Positions 18,324 to 27,747 of a stretch of DNA of 39,730 bases are shown here, piece by piece. How positions within the stretch are numbered: position 1 is the stretch's first letter; each line of letters begins with the position of its first letter. The notes under the pieces were generated by a model. The model made no database searches, had not been told where the DNA came from, and was given only the letters and a program-made list of their open reading frames with translations. Both the position numbers and the translations under genes were made by a program. This DNA comes from Pseudomonadota bacterium (GTDB lineage Bacteria; Pseudomonadota; Gammaproteobacteria; Xanthomonadales; Xanthomonadaceae), in NCBI GenBank assembly GCA_963205445.1, contig CAUJJG010000035.1:1-39730 (forward strand), written 5' to 3'.

Positions 18324-19688
18324 ATGTCCGGACCCAGCACAGCCAGCGACATGCCGATCACCGACCATCGGCAATTGGCCGCGGTACTGGCATCGGGTGA
18401 AAAGCCCCGGGACGATTGGCGCATCGGGACCGAACACGAAAAATTCGGCTTTCGCGTCGATGATCTTCGCCCGCCGAGCTTTGATGGCGAACGTGGCATC
18501 GAAGCCCTGCTCAAGGGGCTGACCCGTTTTGGTTGGTCTGCGATTGAGGAAAATGGCCGGGTAATCGCGCTGGCGCGCAATGGGGCATCGGTGACGTTGG
18601 AGCCGGCCGGCCAGCTGGAGTTGTCCGGGGCGCCGCTTGCCACCATCCACGACACATGCAAGGAGGTCGGCAGCCACCTGCGCGAGGTGCGCGAAGTGGC
18701 GGACGAACTGCAGCTGGGCTTCCTGGGCATGGGGTTCCAGCCGAAATGGGCGCGCGCCGAGATGCCGTGGATGCCCAAGGGGCGGTATCGGATCATGAAA
18801 GCCTACATGCCCGAGGTGGGGCGGCTGGGCTTGGACATGATGACCCGCACTTGCACCGTGCAGGTCAATCTGGACTACGCCTCCGAAGCGGACATGGTGA
18901 GGAAGTTTCGCGTGTCGCTGGCACTGCAGCCCATCGCCACGGCGTTGTTCGCCGATTCGCCGTTCACCGAAGGGACGCCCAACGGGTTCCTGAGCTACCG
19001 CTCCCACATCTGGACCGATACCGACCCCGGCCGCACCGGGATGCTGGATTTCGTGTTCGAGGATGGTTTCGGCTACGAGCGCTACGTGGATTACCTGCTC
19101 GATGTGCCGATGTACTTCAGTTACCGCGATGGCATTTACCACGATGCCAGCGGCAAGTCGTTCCGGGATTTTCTGCAGGGCAGATTGGACGTGCTGCCGG
19201 GCCAGTTGCCGACGCTGCGCGACTGGAACGACCACATGACCACCGCCTTCCCGGAAGTGCGGTTGAAAAAATTCCTGGAAATGCGAGGTGCCGACAGTGG
19301 CCCGTGGAGCCGGATCTGCGCGCTGCCGGCGTTCTGGGTGGGCCTGCTGTACGACGATGCGGCGCTGGATGCCGCCTGGGACCTGGTCAAGGATTTCACC
19401 ATGGCCGAACGCCACGCCCTGCGTGATGGCGTCCCGAAATTGGCGCTGGGGCTGCCGTTCCGGGGCGGCACGGTGCGTGACCTGGCGCGTGAGGCGGTGA
19501 GGATCGCGGTGGCGGGCCTGCGCCGTCGCGCCCGTGCGGATGCCTGCGGTGCGGATGAAACCGGCTTCCTCGATCCCTTGGTGGAAATCGCGGAAACGGG
19601 GGTGACACCCGCCGAGCACAAGCTGGCCCGGTTCCATCGCGAATGGTCGGGCCGTGTGGACCCGGTGTTTCGGGAATATGCGTATTGA
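18324..19688 (+). CDS. gshA: Glutamate-cysteine ligase, plant/alphaproteobacterial type
   Basis: This 454-residue enzyme makes gamma-glutamylcysteine from glutamate, cysteine and ATP, the first step of glutathione synthesis. It belongs to the GCS2 lineage rather than the E. coli GshA lineage: [13 protein letters not shown] near the start, [20 protein letters not shown] and a C-terminus ending PVFREYAY. Redox-sensitive regulation is known for plant members but cannot be inferred here. The start at 18324 ([15 protein letters not shown]) is chosen by family likeness; ATGs at 18318 and 18351 are alternatives. Two downstream genes, frmA and fghA, use the glutathione it supplies. Confidence 0.94.
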   Translation: MSGPSTASDMPITDHRQLAAVLASGEKPRDDWRIGTEHEKFGFRVDDLRPPSFDGERGIEALLKGLTRFGWSAIEENGRVIALARNGASVTLEPAGQLELSGAPLATIHDTCKEVGSHLREVREVADELQLGFLGMGFQPKWARAEMPWMPKGRYRIMKAYMPEVGRLGLDMMTRTCTVQVNLDYASEADMVRKFRVSLALQPIATALFADSPFTEGTPNGFLSYRSHIWTDTDPGRTGMLDFVFEDGFGYERYVDYLLDVPMYFSYRDGIYHDASGKSFRDFLQGRLDVLPGQLPTLRDWNDHMTTAFPEVRLKKFLEMRGADSGPWSRICALPAFWVGLLYDDAALDAAWDLVKDFTMAERHALRDGVPKLALGLPFRGGTVRDLAREAVRIAVAGLRRRARADACGADETGFLDPLVEIAETGVTPAEHKLARFHREWSGRVDPVFREYAY

Positions 19689-19721
19689 GCATCGGCATGC
19701 GGCGGGAATGGTCGCGGCCGC

Positions 19722-19746
19722 AACTTTTGCTGCGTCGCAGCAAGTT
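19722..19746 (+). terminator. Hairpin between gshA and ppc
   Basis: AACTT(TT)GCTGC and GCAGCAAGTT pair around GTC with two extra Ts on the left. It resembles a terminator stem but is followed only by TTTCGC. Its TTGCTG also lies about 17 bases before GATAGC, so it may instead be part of a ppc promoter. Confidence 0.4.
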
Positions 19747-19764
19747 TCGCGATAGCCTGCGGGC

Positions 19765-22479
19765 ATGACACCTCCGCAAATGCCGCTGCGCGAGCAGCTT
19801 GACTTCGCCGCCACTGACGCCCCCCTGCGTGATGACGTGCGCCGCCTTGGGTCGATGGTCGGTGAAATGCTGGCCGAGCAAGTGTCGCCCGCGTTTCTGG
19901 CGCAGGTTGAGGCGGTGCGCAAGATCGCGATCGCAAGGCGCGAGCAGGGCGAGCCTGTAGCCGCCTTGGTGCGGCGCCTCGCATCGGTGCCGCAATCGGA
20001 GGCCGAGCCGCTGGTTCGCGCCTTTGCGGCGTATTTCAGTGCCACCAACATCGCCGAGCGCGTGCATCGCATCCGTCGCCGCCGGGACTACCAGAGGCTG
20101 GACCAAGCGCCACAACCCGGGGGGCTGGAGGCGGTCTTGCGCGACCTGCAGGCGGAGGGCGTCACGCTGGAGGAGCTGCGACAGCAGTTGCAGGCGCTGT
20201 GCGTGGAGCCGGTCTTCACGGCGCACCCCACCGAGGCGGTGCGGCGTGCGCTGCTGTTGAAGGAAGCGGTGGTGGTGGAACGCTTGATCGCCGACATCGA
20301 CGGCAGCCGGACGCCGCCGGAGCGGCGTGCCGACGATGCCCGCATCCGGCAGTCCCTGACGACGGCATGGCAGACCAATGAGGCGCCGCCGCTGCGACCC
20401 AGCGTGAAGGACGAAATCGAACACATCGGGTTCTACCTCGGCAACGTGCTGTATCGCGTGCTGCCGGTGTTCTACGAGGCGTTTGCCGATGCGGTGGAGG
20501 CCGTCTATGGCGAGCCTCTGGCGTTGCCGCCGGTGCTGCGCTTCGGTAGTTGGGTTGGCGGCGACATGGATGGCAATCCCAATGTCGGCGCCGACAGCAT
20601 TCACGCCGCATTGCTGGCGCAGCGTGCACAGGCACTGGATTGCTATTTGCATGATCTCCGTGCGCTGGGCGACATCCTGACCCAGAGTCACGGGAATGCC
20701 GAGGTGGATGCGGCCATCGAGCAGCGGGCTGCTGCACATCGCGCGGCCTTGCCGCCGGGCGCCGTCAAGAGCCGGCCACGGCTCGCGGACATGCCCTATC
20801 GTCAACTGCTGTGGGCCATGCGTGCGCGCTTGGCGGCCACGGGCGAGGGCGGCGTGGGTGCTTATCCGGATGCGGCCGCCTTCATCGCCGACCTGGAGCT
20901 GATCGACGCCAGCCTGCAGGCCCATCGGGGCGAGCATGCCGGTCGCTTTGCCCTGCAGCGCATTCTCTGGCGTGCGCGCAGCTTTGGTTTCCACATGGCG
21001 ACGCTGGATCTGCGTCAGGATTCCGCCGTGCACGATCAGGCGCTGGCCGCCCTCGAGGCGGACCCCGCTTGGGCCACGCGTGCCGTGCCGGAGCGTGTCG
21101 AGCGATTGCATGCGCTGATCGCGGGGGCGCAGGCCAGCGTCCCCGATGCCGGCGAAGCGACAGCCGCGCTGGCGGTGTTCCGCGCCGTGCATGCGCTGCG
21201 TGCCCAGTTGGGTGCGCATGCCTTCGGGCCGTACATCATCAGCATGGCGCGCAGCGCCGCCGACGCGTTGGCGGTGCTGGCGCTGGCACGCTTGGCCGGT
21301 TGCGTCTCGGAGGGCGAGGTGCCGTTGGACGTGGCGCCGTTGTTCGAGACCGTGGATGATCTGGAAGCGGCACCGGCGACGATGCGTGCGCTTTTCGAAG
21401 ATGCCGTCTATCGCCGGCATCTGGCGGCGCGTGGTCAGCGTCAGGTGGTGATGCTGGGGTACAGCGACAGCGCCAAGGATGGGGGCATTCTGGCCTCACG
21501 ATGGGCGCTGCAGCGGGCGCAGGTGGAATTGCTGGAGGTGGCGCGTGCGGCCGGCGTGCAGATCGTGTTCTTCCACGGACGTGGCGGCTCGGTCAGCCGT
21601 GGTGGCGGCAAGACCGAGCGCGCGATCATCGCCGCGCCGCGCGGCAGCGTGGCCGGACGCATGCGCGTGACCGAGCAGGGCGAGGTCATCCATCGCAAGT
21701 ACGGCATCCGCGCGCTGGCGTTGCGCAATCTGGAGCAAACCACGGGCGCGGTGCTGCGTGCCTCGCTGCGGCCACGCCCGGCGGAGCCGCGCGAGGACGG
21801 CTGGCGTGCGATTGCCGCCGAGCTTGCCCAGGTTTCGCGCGCGCACTACCGCGCGCTGGTGCACGAGCATCCAGAATTCCCCGCTTATTTCCGTGCCGCC
21901 ACCCCGGTGGACGTGATCGAGCGCCTGCACATCAGTTCGCGGCCCTCGCGCCGGCGAGAGGGGGGGATATCCAATCTGCGCGCGATCCCTTGGGTGTTTT
22001 CGTGGTCGCAAAATCGCAGCGGTCTGACCGGCTGGTACGGCCTTGGCACCGCACTTGCACACGGTATCGAGACCCATGGCTTGGACGCGATGGTGGCGAT
22101 GGCGCGTGACTGGCCGTTCTTTGCGGCAATGCTGGATGACGTCGAGATGTTGCTGGCCAAATCCGACATCGCGATCTTCGAGTGCTATTCCAAGCTGGCC
22201 GGCGAGCTGCACGCGGCATTTTTTCCGCGCATCGACGAAGAGTTTGCGCGGACCTGCAAGGCGATCCTGGCGATCAAGCAAAGGCAGGCACTGCTGGAGG
22301 ACGACTATCGCCTGCGTCTGTCGATTCGCCTGCGAAACCCCTATGTCGACCCGATCAGTTTGTTGCAAGTAGCGCTGCTGCAGCGATGGCGCGAGGGCGG
22401 GCGCACGGATGACGGGTTGTTGCGGGTGCTGGTGTCCACCGTCAACGGCATCAGCGCGGGGATCCAGAATACGGGGTGA
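19765..22479 (+). CDS. ppc: Phosphoenolpyruvate carboxylase
   Basis: This 904-residue enzyme carboxylates PEP with bicarbonate to oxaloacetate, replenishing the TCA cycle. Diagnostic motifs are VFTAHPTEAVRR (catalytic His), GSWVGGDMDGNPNV, GYSDSAKDGG, the glycine-rich FHGRGGSVSRGGG loop, and the invariant C-terminus QNTG. Length and start fit the bacterial family. It sits between gshA and frmA on the same strand, with 76- and 78-base gaps that each contain hairpins or promoter-like sequence, so it is probably a separate transcription unit. Confidence 0.97.
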   Translation: MTPPQMPLREQLDFAATDAPLRDDVRRLGSMVGEMLAEQVSPAFLAQVEAVRKIAIARREQGEPVAALVRRLASVPQSEAEPLVRAFAAYFSATNIAERVHRIRRRRDYQRLDQAPQPGGLEAVLRDLQAEGVTLEELRQQLQALCVEPVFTAHPTEAVRRALLLKEAVVVERLIADIDGSRTPPERRADDARIRQSLTTAWQTNEAPPLRPSVKDEIEHIGFYLGNVLYRVLPVFYEAFADAVEAVYGEPLALPPVLRFGSWVGGDMDGNPNVGADSIHAALLAQRAQALDCYLHDLRALGDILTQSHGNAEVDAAIEQRAAAHRAALPPGAVKSRPRLADMPYRQLLWAMRARLAATGEGGVGAYPDAAAFIADLELIDASLQAHRGEHAGRFALQRILWRARSFGFHMATLDLRQDSAVHDQALAALEADPAWATRAVPERVERLHALIAGAQASVPDAGEATAALAVFRAVHALRAQLGAHAFGPYIISMARSAADALAVLALARLAGCVSEGEVPLDVAPLFETVDDLEAAPATMRALFEDAVYRRHLAARGQRQVVMLGYSDSAKDGGILASRWALQRAQVELLEVARAAGVQIVFFHGRGGSVSRGGGKTERAIIAAPRGSVAGRMRVTEQGEVIHRKYGIRALALRNLEQTTGAVLRASLRPRPAEPREDGWRAIAAELAQVSRAHYRALVHEHPEFPAYFRAATPVDVIERLHISSRPSRRREGGISNLRAIPWVFSWSQNRSGLTGWYGLGTALAHGIETHGLDAMVAMARDWPFFAAMLDDVEMLLAKSDIAIFECYSKLAGELHAAFFPRIDEEFARTCKAILAIKQRQALLEDDYRLRLSIRLRNPYVDPISLLQVALLQRWREGGRTDDGLLRVLVSTVNGISAGIQNTG

Positions 22480-23676
<1,197 letters not shown>

Positions 23677-23680
23677 CCCG

Positions 23681-24511
23681 ATGGAGCGCATCGAACACCG
23701 CGCCTGCTTTGGCGGCTGGCAGGAGGTATACCGGCATCGGTCGCATACGCTTGATTGCGACATGCAGTTCGCCATCTACCTGCCCCCGCAGGCGCAGCAC
23801 GGCCCGGTGCCGGTGCTGTACTGGCTTTCGGGCCTGACCTGCACCGAGCAGAATTTCATCCAGAAGGCCGGCGCGCAGCGCTACGCGGCCGAGCACGGCA
23901 TCGCCATCGTCTGCCCGGACACCAGCCCGCGCGGCGAGGGCGTGGCCGATGCCGAAGGCTATGACCTCGGCATCGGTGCGGGCTTCTACGTCAATGCGAC
24001 GCAGGCGCCGTGGGTGGCGCACTACCGCATGCACGACTACGTGGTCGAAGAACTGCCAGCGTTGGTCGAGGAGAATTTCCCGGTGACGACTTCGCGTGCA
24101 ATCAGTGGTCATTCGATGGGCGGCCACGGCGCGCTGACGCTGGCCCTGCGCAATCCGGGGCGCTACCGCAGTGTGTCGGTGTTCGCACCGATCGTGGCCC
24201 CATCCCGGGTGCCGTGGGGGCAGAAGGCGTTTGCGGCGTATCTGGGCGAGGACCGCGGGACATGGGCGCAGTACGATGCCTGCGCGCTGCTGGCATCGGC
24301 GAGCGAGCGCCTGCCGCTGCTGGTGGACCAAGGCGGCGACGATGAGTTTCTTGATGGCCAGCTGCGCCCGCAACTGCTGCAAGCGGCGGCGGAAGCAGCC
24401 GGGCATCCGCTCAGGCTGCGGATGCAGCCGGGCCACGACCACAGTTACTACTTCATCGCCAGCTTTATCGGCGAGCATATCGCCCACCACGCGGCGGCAC
24501 TGAGAGCGTAA
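23681..24511 (+). CDS. fghA: S-formylglutathione hydrolase
   Basis: This 276-residue alpha/beta-hydrolase (esterase D family) releases formate and glutathione from S-formylglutathione, the step after FrmA. The nucleophile Ser145 lies in SGHSMGGHG; other landmarks are [24 protein letters not shown], the acid region DQGGDDEF and the terminal histidine in GHDHSYYF. The start at 23681 follows the frmA stop by 4 bases; the track's TTG start six codons earlier overlaps frmA and is less likely. A perfect hairpin terminator follows the gene. Confidence 0.96.
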   Translation: MERIEHRACFGGWQEVYRHRSHTLDCDMQFAIYLPPQAQHGPVPVLYWLSGLTCTEQNFIQKAGAQRYAAEHGIAIVCPDTSPRGEGVADAEGYDLGIGAGFYVNATQAPWVAHYRMHDYVVEELPALVEENFPVTTSRAISGHSMGGHGALTLALRNPGRYRSVSVFAPIVAPSRVPWGQKAFAAYLGEDRGTWAQYDACALLASASERLPLLVDQGGDDEFLDGQLRPQLLQAAAEAAGHPLRLRMQPGHDHSYYFIASFIGEHIAHHAAALRA

Positions 24512-24524
24512 AGACGTGGTCTTG

Positions 24525-24555
24525 GTGCGCATCCGCAGTCGATGCGGATGCGCAC
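24525..24555. terminator. Perfect hairpin between convergent fghA and lipoprotein genes
   Basis: GTGCGCATCCGCA and TGCGGATGCGCAC form a perfect 13-base-pair stem with a 5-base loop (GTCGA). It lies in the 55-base gap between two convergent stops, the expected place for a bidirectional terminator, though it lacks a T-tract. Confidence 0.65.
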
Positions 24556-24566
24556 GCCTGCGTGGT

Positions 24567-25373
24567 TCAACGCCCGAACTTCGGCAACTCCTTCAACGGC
24601 AGCGCCGCATAATCAAAACGCCCGCTGGCTGATGCCAGTACTTTCCCCTTGAGCTCCTTTGCAAGATTCGATGCGGGGATGTCCTTCGCGGTGAAGCTTC
24701 CGGCAAGCGCATAGCTGCCGTCGGCATTGCGATCGAAGCGTTCGATGGTCACTTGCACGTCCTTGCTTTCGTAGAAATCGAACATCGATTTGACCTTGGG
24801 ACGATAGGTCAGGCTGGCATCGTTGAAGGACAAATCGGCTTCGTTGAAGTCAAGGCTGATGGTCAGCTGGTCGCCGTCGCCGGACTTGCCGCTCAGGTTG
24901 GCTTGCAGCGTCTTGATGATATCGACCTTGGTCACGCTGGCGTCGTGGAAGGTCTTGCCGGCCATACCGCCCACGATGTCACGCACGCTGTCGGCGTCCA
25001 TCTTCGTGCCCGTTCCAAGTTGCTCCAGCTTGCGGTTGGCATCGTCGATGGCCTTGCGGCCTTTGCCCGTGTCGAGCTTGTCGTCCACCTGCTCGGCGAT
25101 GTCATCGGCCACCTTGGTGGACAGCGAACGGAAACGCTGCGTGCCGTTGCCGATATCGGCTTCGATGGCGCCTTGTTCGCTCTGGCCGGGTTGCAAAGGG
25201 GCATCACCGCTGGGCAGTGCGCCTGCATCGGCGGCATCCTGTGCCACTTGGTCCATGGCGGCTGGCATGTTGGAGGCGGCGGTGTCGGCAGAGGGCGCGG
25301 CATCCTGCTTGCAGCCGGCAAGCAGGGCCAAGGACAGCAGTGACAAGAGTAATGGGCTGCGTTGACGGCGCAT
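24567..25373 (-). CDS. Unrecognised lipoprotein
   Basis: I do not recognise this 268-residue protein. It begins with a lipoprotein signal (SLALLAGCKQD; lipid Cys about residue 21). A disordered Ala/Asp/Gln-rich segment follows, then a helical stretch rich in Asp and Lys (VADDIAEQVDDKLDTGKGRKAIDDANRKLEQL). The C-terminal beta-type part contains alternating polar and hydrophobic strands (LTISLDFNEADLSFNDASLTYRP, VQVTIERFDRNADGSYALAGSF). The ATG at 25373 gives the signal peptide; the track adds 17 residues. It lies 47 bases downstream of the VWA gene on the same strand, so the two may be co-transcribed and act together in the envelope (inference). Confidence 0.8.
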   Translation of the reverse strand: MRRQRSPLLLSLLSLALLAGCKQDAAPSADTAASNMPAAMDQVAQDAADAGALPSGDAPLQPGQSEQGAIEADIGNGTQRFRSLSTKVADDIAEQVDDKLDTGKGRKAIDDANRKLEQLGTGTKMDADSVRDIVGGMAGKTFHDASVTKVDIIKTLQANLSGKSGDGDQLTISLDFNEADLSFNDASLTYRPKVKSMFDFYESKDVQVTIERFDRNADGSYALAGSFTAKDIPASNLAKELKGKVLASASGRFDYAALPLKELPKFGR

Positions 25374-25420
25374 GTGCAGGATTCCTTGGAATGGCGAGAG
25401 CTGTGTGTGGCGTGCGTGAG

Positions 25421-26401
25421 TCATTTCGAAGGGGTGTCAAGGATGATCTGGACGCCAGGTTTGACACCGGCAACCCAGCCCTTGTCCTGCGCCTGCAACA
25501 TCAACGGCGCGCCCTTGCCCTTCAAGAAGCAGCGCGGATGCTCGATGAAGTAACTGCCGGTGGGTTCGTAATGCCAGCCGGCGCAGGCCGCATTGGCATT
25601 GCAGGCTGCCTGACAATCCTTGGCGGTCTGGTTGGTGCGGAAATCCATCGCCTGTGTGCCGCCGCCGTCTTCCACGCCCTCCAGTTGGGAACCCGGCACC
25701 CAATCCAGTGAATAACCGGGGATCCATTCCTGTGCCTGCTTGACCTTGGGTGAGGGCGGTGTCGGTGTCTCTGCGATCTTGCCCAGCGCATCGTCAAGTT
25801 CGGCCGCATTGCGCGCATGGACGTAACGCCCGCCGGTATTGGCGGCCAGGCATTGCAGTTGGCGGTCGGCCTTGCTGCCTTTTTGGATGTCGAAACCGAC
25901 CACATGTGCGGTGAAGTCCACACCCATGGCTTCCAGTTCCTTGCCCAGGGCGCAGGGGTCGGCGTTGCAGGTTTCCTCGCCGTCGCTGACCAGGATCACG
26001 GTGGCTTTCTGCTCGGTGTAGCGCAGTTGCTCCGCCGCCATCCGCACCGAGGCGGTGATGGGCGTCATGCCCTTGGGATTGAGCGCGTTGACCTGCTTGC
26101 GGATGCCGGCGGCGGTATTCGGGCCGATGGCTTGCAGCACTTCGATGTCGGCGCAGTCGCCCTTGCGGCGGTGGCCGTAGGCCATCAGGCCAAGCTCGCC
26201 ACCTCGCCAGCCGTCCAGCATCGACCCCACTGCTTCGCGGGCGATGGCGATCTTGGTCTGACCATTGATCTGGCCCCACATGGAGCCGGAAGCATCCAGC
26301 ACCAGCATGGTTTTGGGCGCATGTTTGCCTGCGGCGTGCAGGCCGGCAGCGGCGGCGATGGCGGTGGCCAGCAGGCCGAACGTCAGCAGGGGTTTGATCA
26401 T
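25421..26401 (-). CDS. Secreted VWA-domain protein with C-terminal PAN/Apple-like domain
   Basis: This 326-residue exported protein has a signal peptide (MIKPLLTFGLLATAIAAAAGLHAAG) and a von Willebrand factor A domain (about 28-210). The MIDAS motif is intact: DASGS (36-40), Thr113 in GMTPIT and Asp140 in VSDGEE. After a Pro-rich hinge, residues 255-315 (AKDCQAACNANAACAGWHYEP...RCFLKG) look like a small cysteine-paired PAN/Apple domain. Both domain types mediate adhesion, so a divalent-metal-dependent binding role at the surface is likely; the partner is unknown. The start at 26401 is chosen for the signal peptide. A tandem direct repeat lies 56-90 bases upstream. Confidence 0.85.
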   Translation of the reverse strand: MIKPLLTFGLLATAIAAAAGLHAAGKHAPKTMLVLDASGSMWGQINGQTKIAIAREAVGSMLDGWRGGELGLMAYGHRRKGDCADIEVLQAIGPNTAAGIRKQVNALNPKGMTPITASVRMAAEQLRYTEQKATVILVSDGEETCNADPCALGKELEAMGVDFTAHVVGFDIQKGSKADRQLQCLAANTGGRYVHARNAAELDDALGKIAETPTPPSPKVKQAQEWIPGYSLDWVPGSQLEGVEDGGGTQAMDFRTNQTAKDCQAACNANAACAGWHYEPTGSYFIEHPRCFLKGKGAPLMLQAQDKGWVAGVKPGVQIILDTPSK

Positions 26402-26456
26402 GACAAGTCCTGATGGGGTGAGTGAGGGGCAAGACATTGCGCAATATGCAGCCTTG

Positions 26457-26491
26457 CGCAGTCGAGCGACAATTACGCAGTCAAACGACAA
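26457..26491. repeat. Tandem direct repeat upstream of the VWA gene
   Basis: CGCAGTCGAGCGACAA and CGCAGTCAAACGACAA agree at 14 of 16 positions and start 19 bases apart, nearly two helical turns. They lie in the promoter region of the VWA gene, where a TTGTCG-18-CATATT promoter is possible. This suggests binding sites for an activator or repressor. Confidence 0.5.
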
Positions 26492-26521
26492 ATGCGGACA
26501 TCGGGCGTGTTTTCTGGAGGG

Positions 26522-27085
26522 TCAGGGATGGCTGTCCAACACGCGGTCGGCACGTACGCGCAGGCGGATGGCGTTGGCGTCGGCCACGTAGTCGCCAACC
26601 AGCGCCTCCCCATCGCGATGCAGTTCCAATCGGTGCTCCATGCCGTCGGCCGAGGGATGAAATGCCAGCACGATTCGCTCATGCGTCGCCTGGACACGAT
26701 CGAAGCCGGTTGCCATGCCGATCAGTTCGCAGTCCGTGGTGCCGGTGATGGGCGCGCCGGCCACGGCATCGCAGAACGGTTGATGCAGCACATAGTCTCC
26801 ACTGCCTTCGGTTTCGCCCGCACTGCTCTGGATGGTCAGCGCCATCAAGGCCTGATCATGCGGGTCATCCGCTGCAACCAGCCGCCAATTGCCGTGGTAC
26901 TCATCAGGCGGGAGCAGCCTTTCATTTGCATCCGGGCCACTGCCGGGGTCATTGCCGGGTGTGGGTGGTTCGGGTGCGGCATCGGCGGTGACGGGCGGCG
27001 TTGTGGGCGCGGATTGCGCGCAGGCGGCCAGCGCAGGCAGGCACAGTAGCGGCAGCAGCAAACGAAGAGTCGCTTGAGAGGGCAT
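26522..27085 (-). CDS. Small putative lipoprotein of unknown function
   Basis: This 187-residue protein has a lipoprotein signal (LLLPLLCLPALAAC), a Pro/Thr/Asp-rich linker of about 40 residues, and then a compact domain beginning YHGNWRLVAADDPHD. The tail strands RIVLAFHPSADGMEHRLELHRDGEALVGDYV suggest a small beta-barrel such as lipocalin- or META-like folds. I cannot name the family. The ATG at 27085 is chosen for the signal peptide; an ATG at 27100 adds five residues. It is divergent from the ECF sigma gene and upstream of the VWA gene on the same strand, with a 120-base gap holding the direct repeat. Confidence 0.75.
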   Translation of the reverse strand: MPSQATLRLLLPLLCLPALAACAQSAPTTPPVTADAAPEPPTPGNDPGSGPDANERLLPPDEYHGNWRLVAADDPHDQALMALTIQSSAGETEGSGDYVLHQPFCDAVAGAPITGTTDCELIGMATGFDRVQATHERIVLAFHPSADGMEHRLELHRDGEALVGDYVADANAIRLRVRADRVLDSHP

Positions 27086-27198
27086 GGGCTTCGCCAGCAT
27101 GGGAAGGATGCAGTGGTTACGCAGCGTGGCGTTGGATGCGGACATGCCGGTTGCAGCGCGATGGTATGGTGCGCCTCGTCCCCCGACGCCATGCCCGC

Positions 27199-27747
27199 AT
27201 GCCACAGGTTTCCGACACGCCCGATGCTGCCCTTGCGGCGACCGCGCAAGCCCTTGCGCCCATGTTGCTGGACGATCTGCGTCAGCGTGCGCGCCGCGAG
27301 CGCAGGCGGGTGGGCGCGGGTGAGACGATGCGGACCACCGCGCTGGTGCATGAAGCCTTCCTGCGGTTGCATCGCAGTGGCCAGTGGGCGGACGAGTTGC
27401 ATTTCCTGCGTTCCGCCGCGCTTGCGATGCGGCAGGCGTTGGTGGATCACGCACGCCGTCGCCTCTCGGAGAAGCGGGGCAGCGGGCGGGTGGAGTCACT
27501 GGAGGATCACCCCGGCGTGGAGCCGTTCCTGGTCAGTGACGAGCAGCTGGTGGAGGTGGACGAGGCGCTGCGCGAACTTGCAGCGCTCAATCCGCGCCTG
27601 GCCCAGGTGGTGGAGTGCCGCTTCTTTGGTGGTTTTTCCGAGCCGGAGACGGCGCGCATCCTGGGCATTACCGATCGCACCGTGCGTCGTGACTGGGTCA
27701 AGGCGCGGGCTTGGCTGTTCACGCGTCTGGACGTGACGCAGGGGTGA
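27199..27747 (+). CDS. ECF-type RNA polymerase sigma factor (TIGR02999-like)
   Basis: This 182-residue sigma-70 family protein has a region-2-like N-terminal half (ALVHEAFLRLHRSGQWADELHFLRSAALAMRQALVDHARRR) and a region-4 helix-turn-helix at the end (LAQVVECRFFGGFSEPETARILGITDRTVRRDWVKARAWL). This is the group often called ECF sub-family TIGR02999, commonly encoded next to Ser/Thr kinases rather than anti-sigma factors. The start at 27199 is chosen because similarity begins there. Its last 29 bases overlap the 3' end of the convergent kinase gene. Confidence 0.9.
   Translation: MPQVSDTPDAALAATAQALAPMLLDDLRQRARRERRRVGAGETMRTTALVHEAFLRLHRSGQWADELHFLRSAALAMRQALVDHARRRLSEKRGSGRVESLEDHPGVEPFLVSDEQLVEVDEALRELAALNPRLAQVVECRFFGGFSEPETARILGITDRTVRRDWVKARAWLFTRLDVTQG

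Noticed and set aside
17565-20072. 835-residue minus-strand ORF
   Set aside because: It covers engB and gshA in antisense and has the His/Arg/Gln-rich composition typical of shadow frames.
27086-27198. Extended -10 (TGGTATGGT) before the first ECF sigma gene
   Set aside because: There is no recognisable -35 and the region is otherwise featureless, so it is not listed as a promoter.
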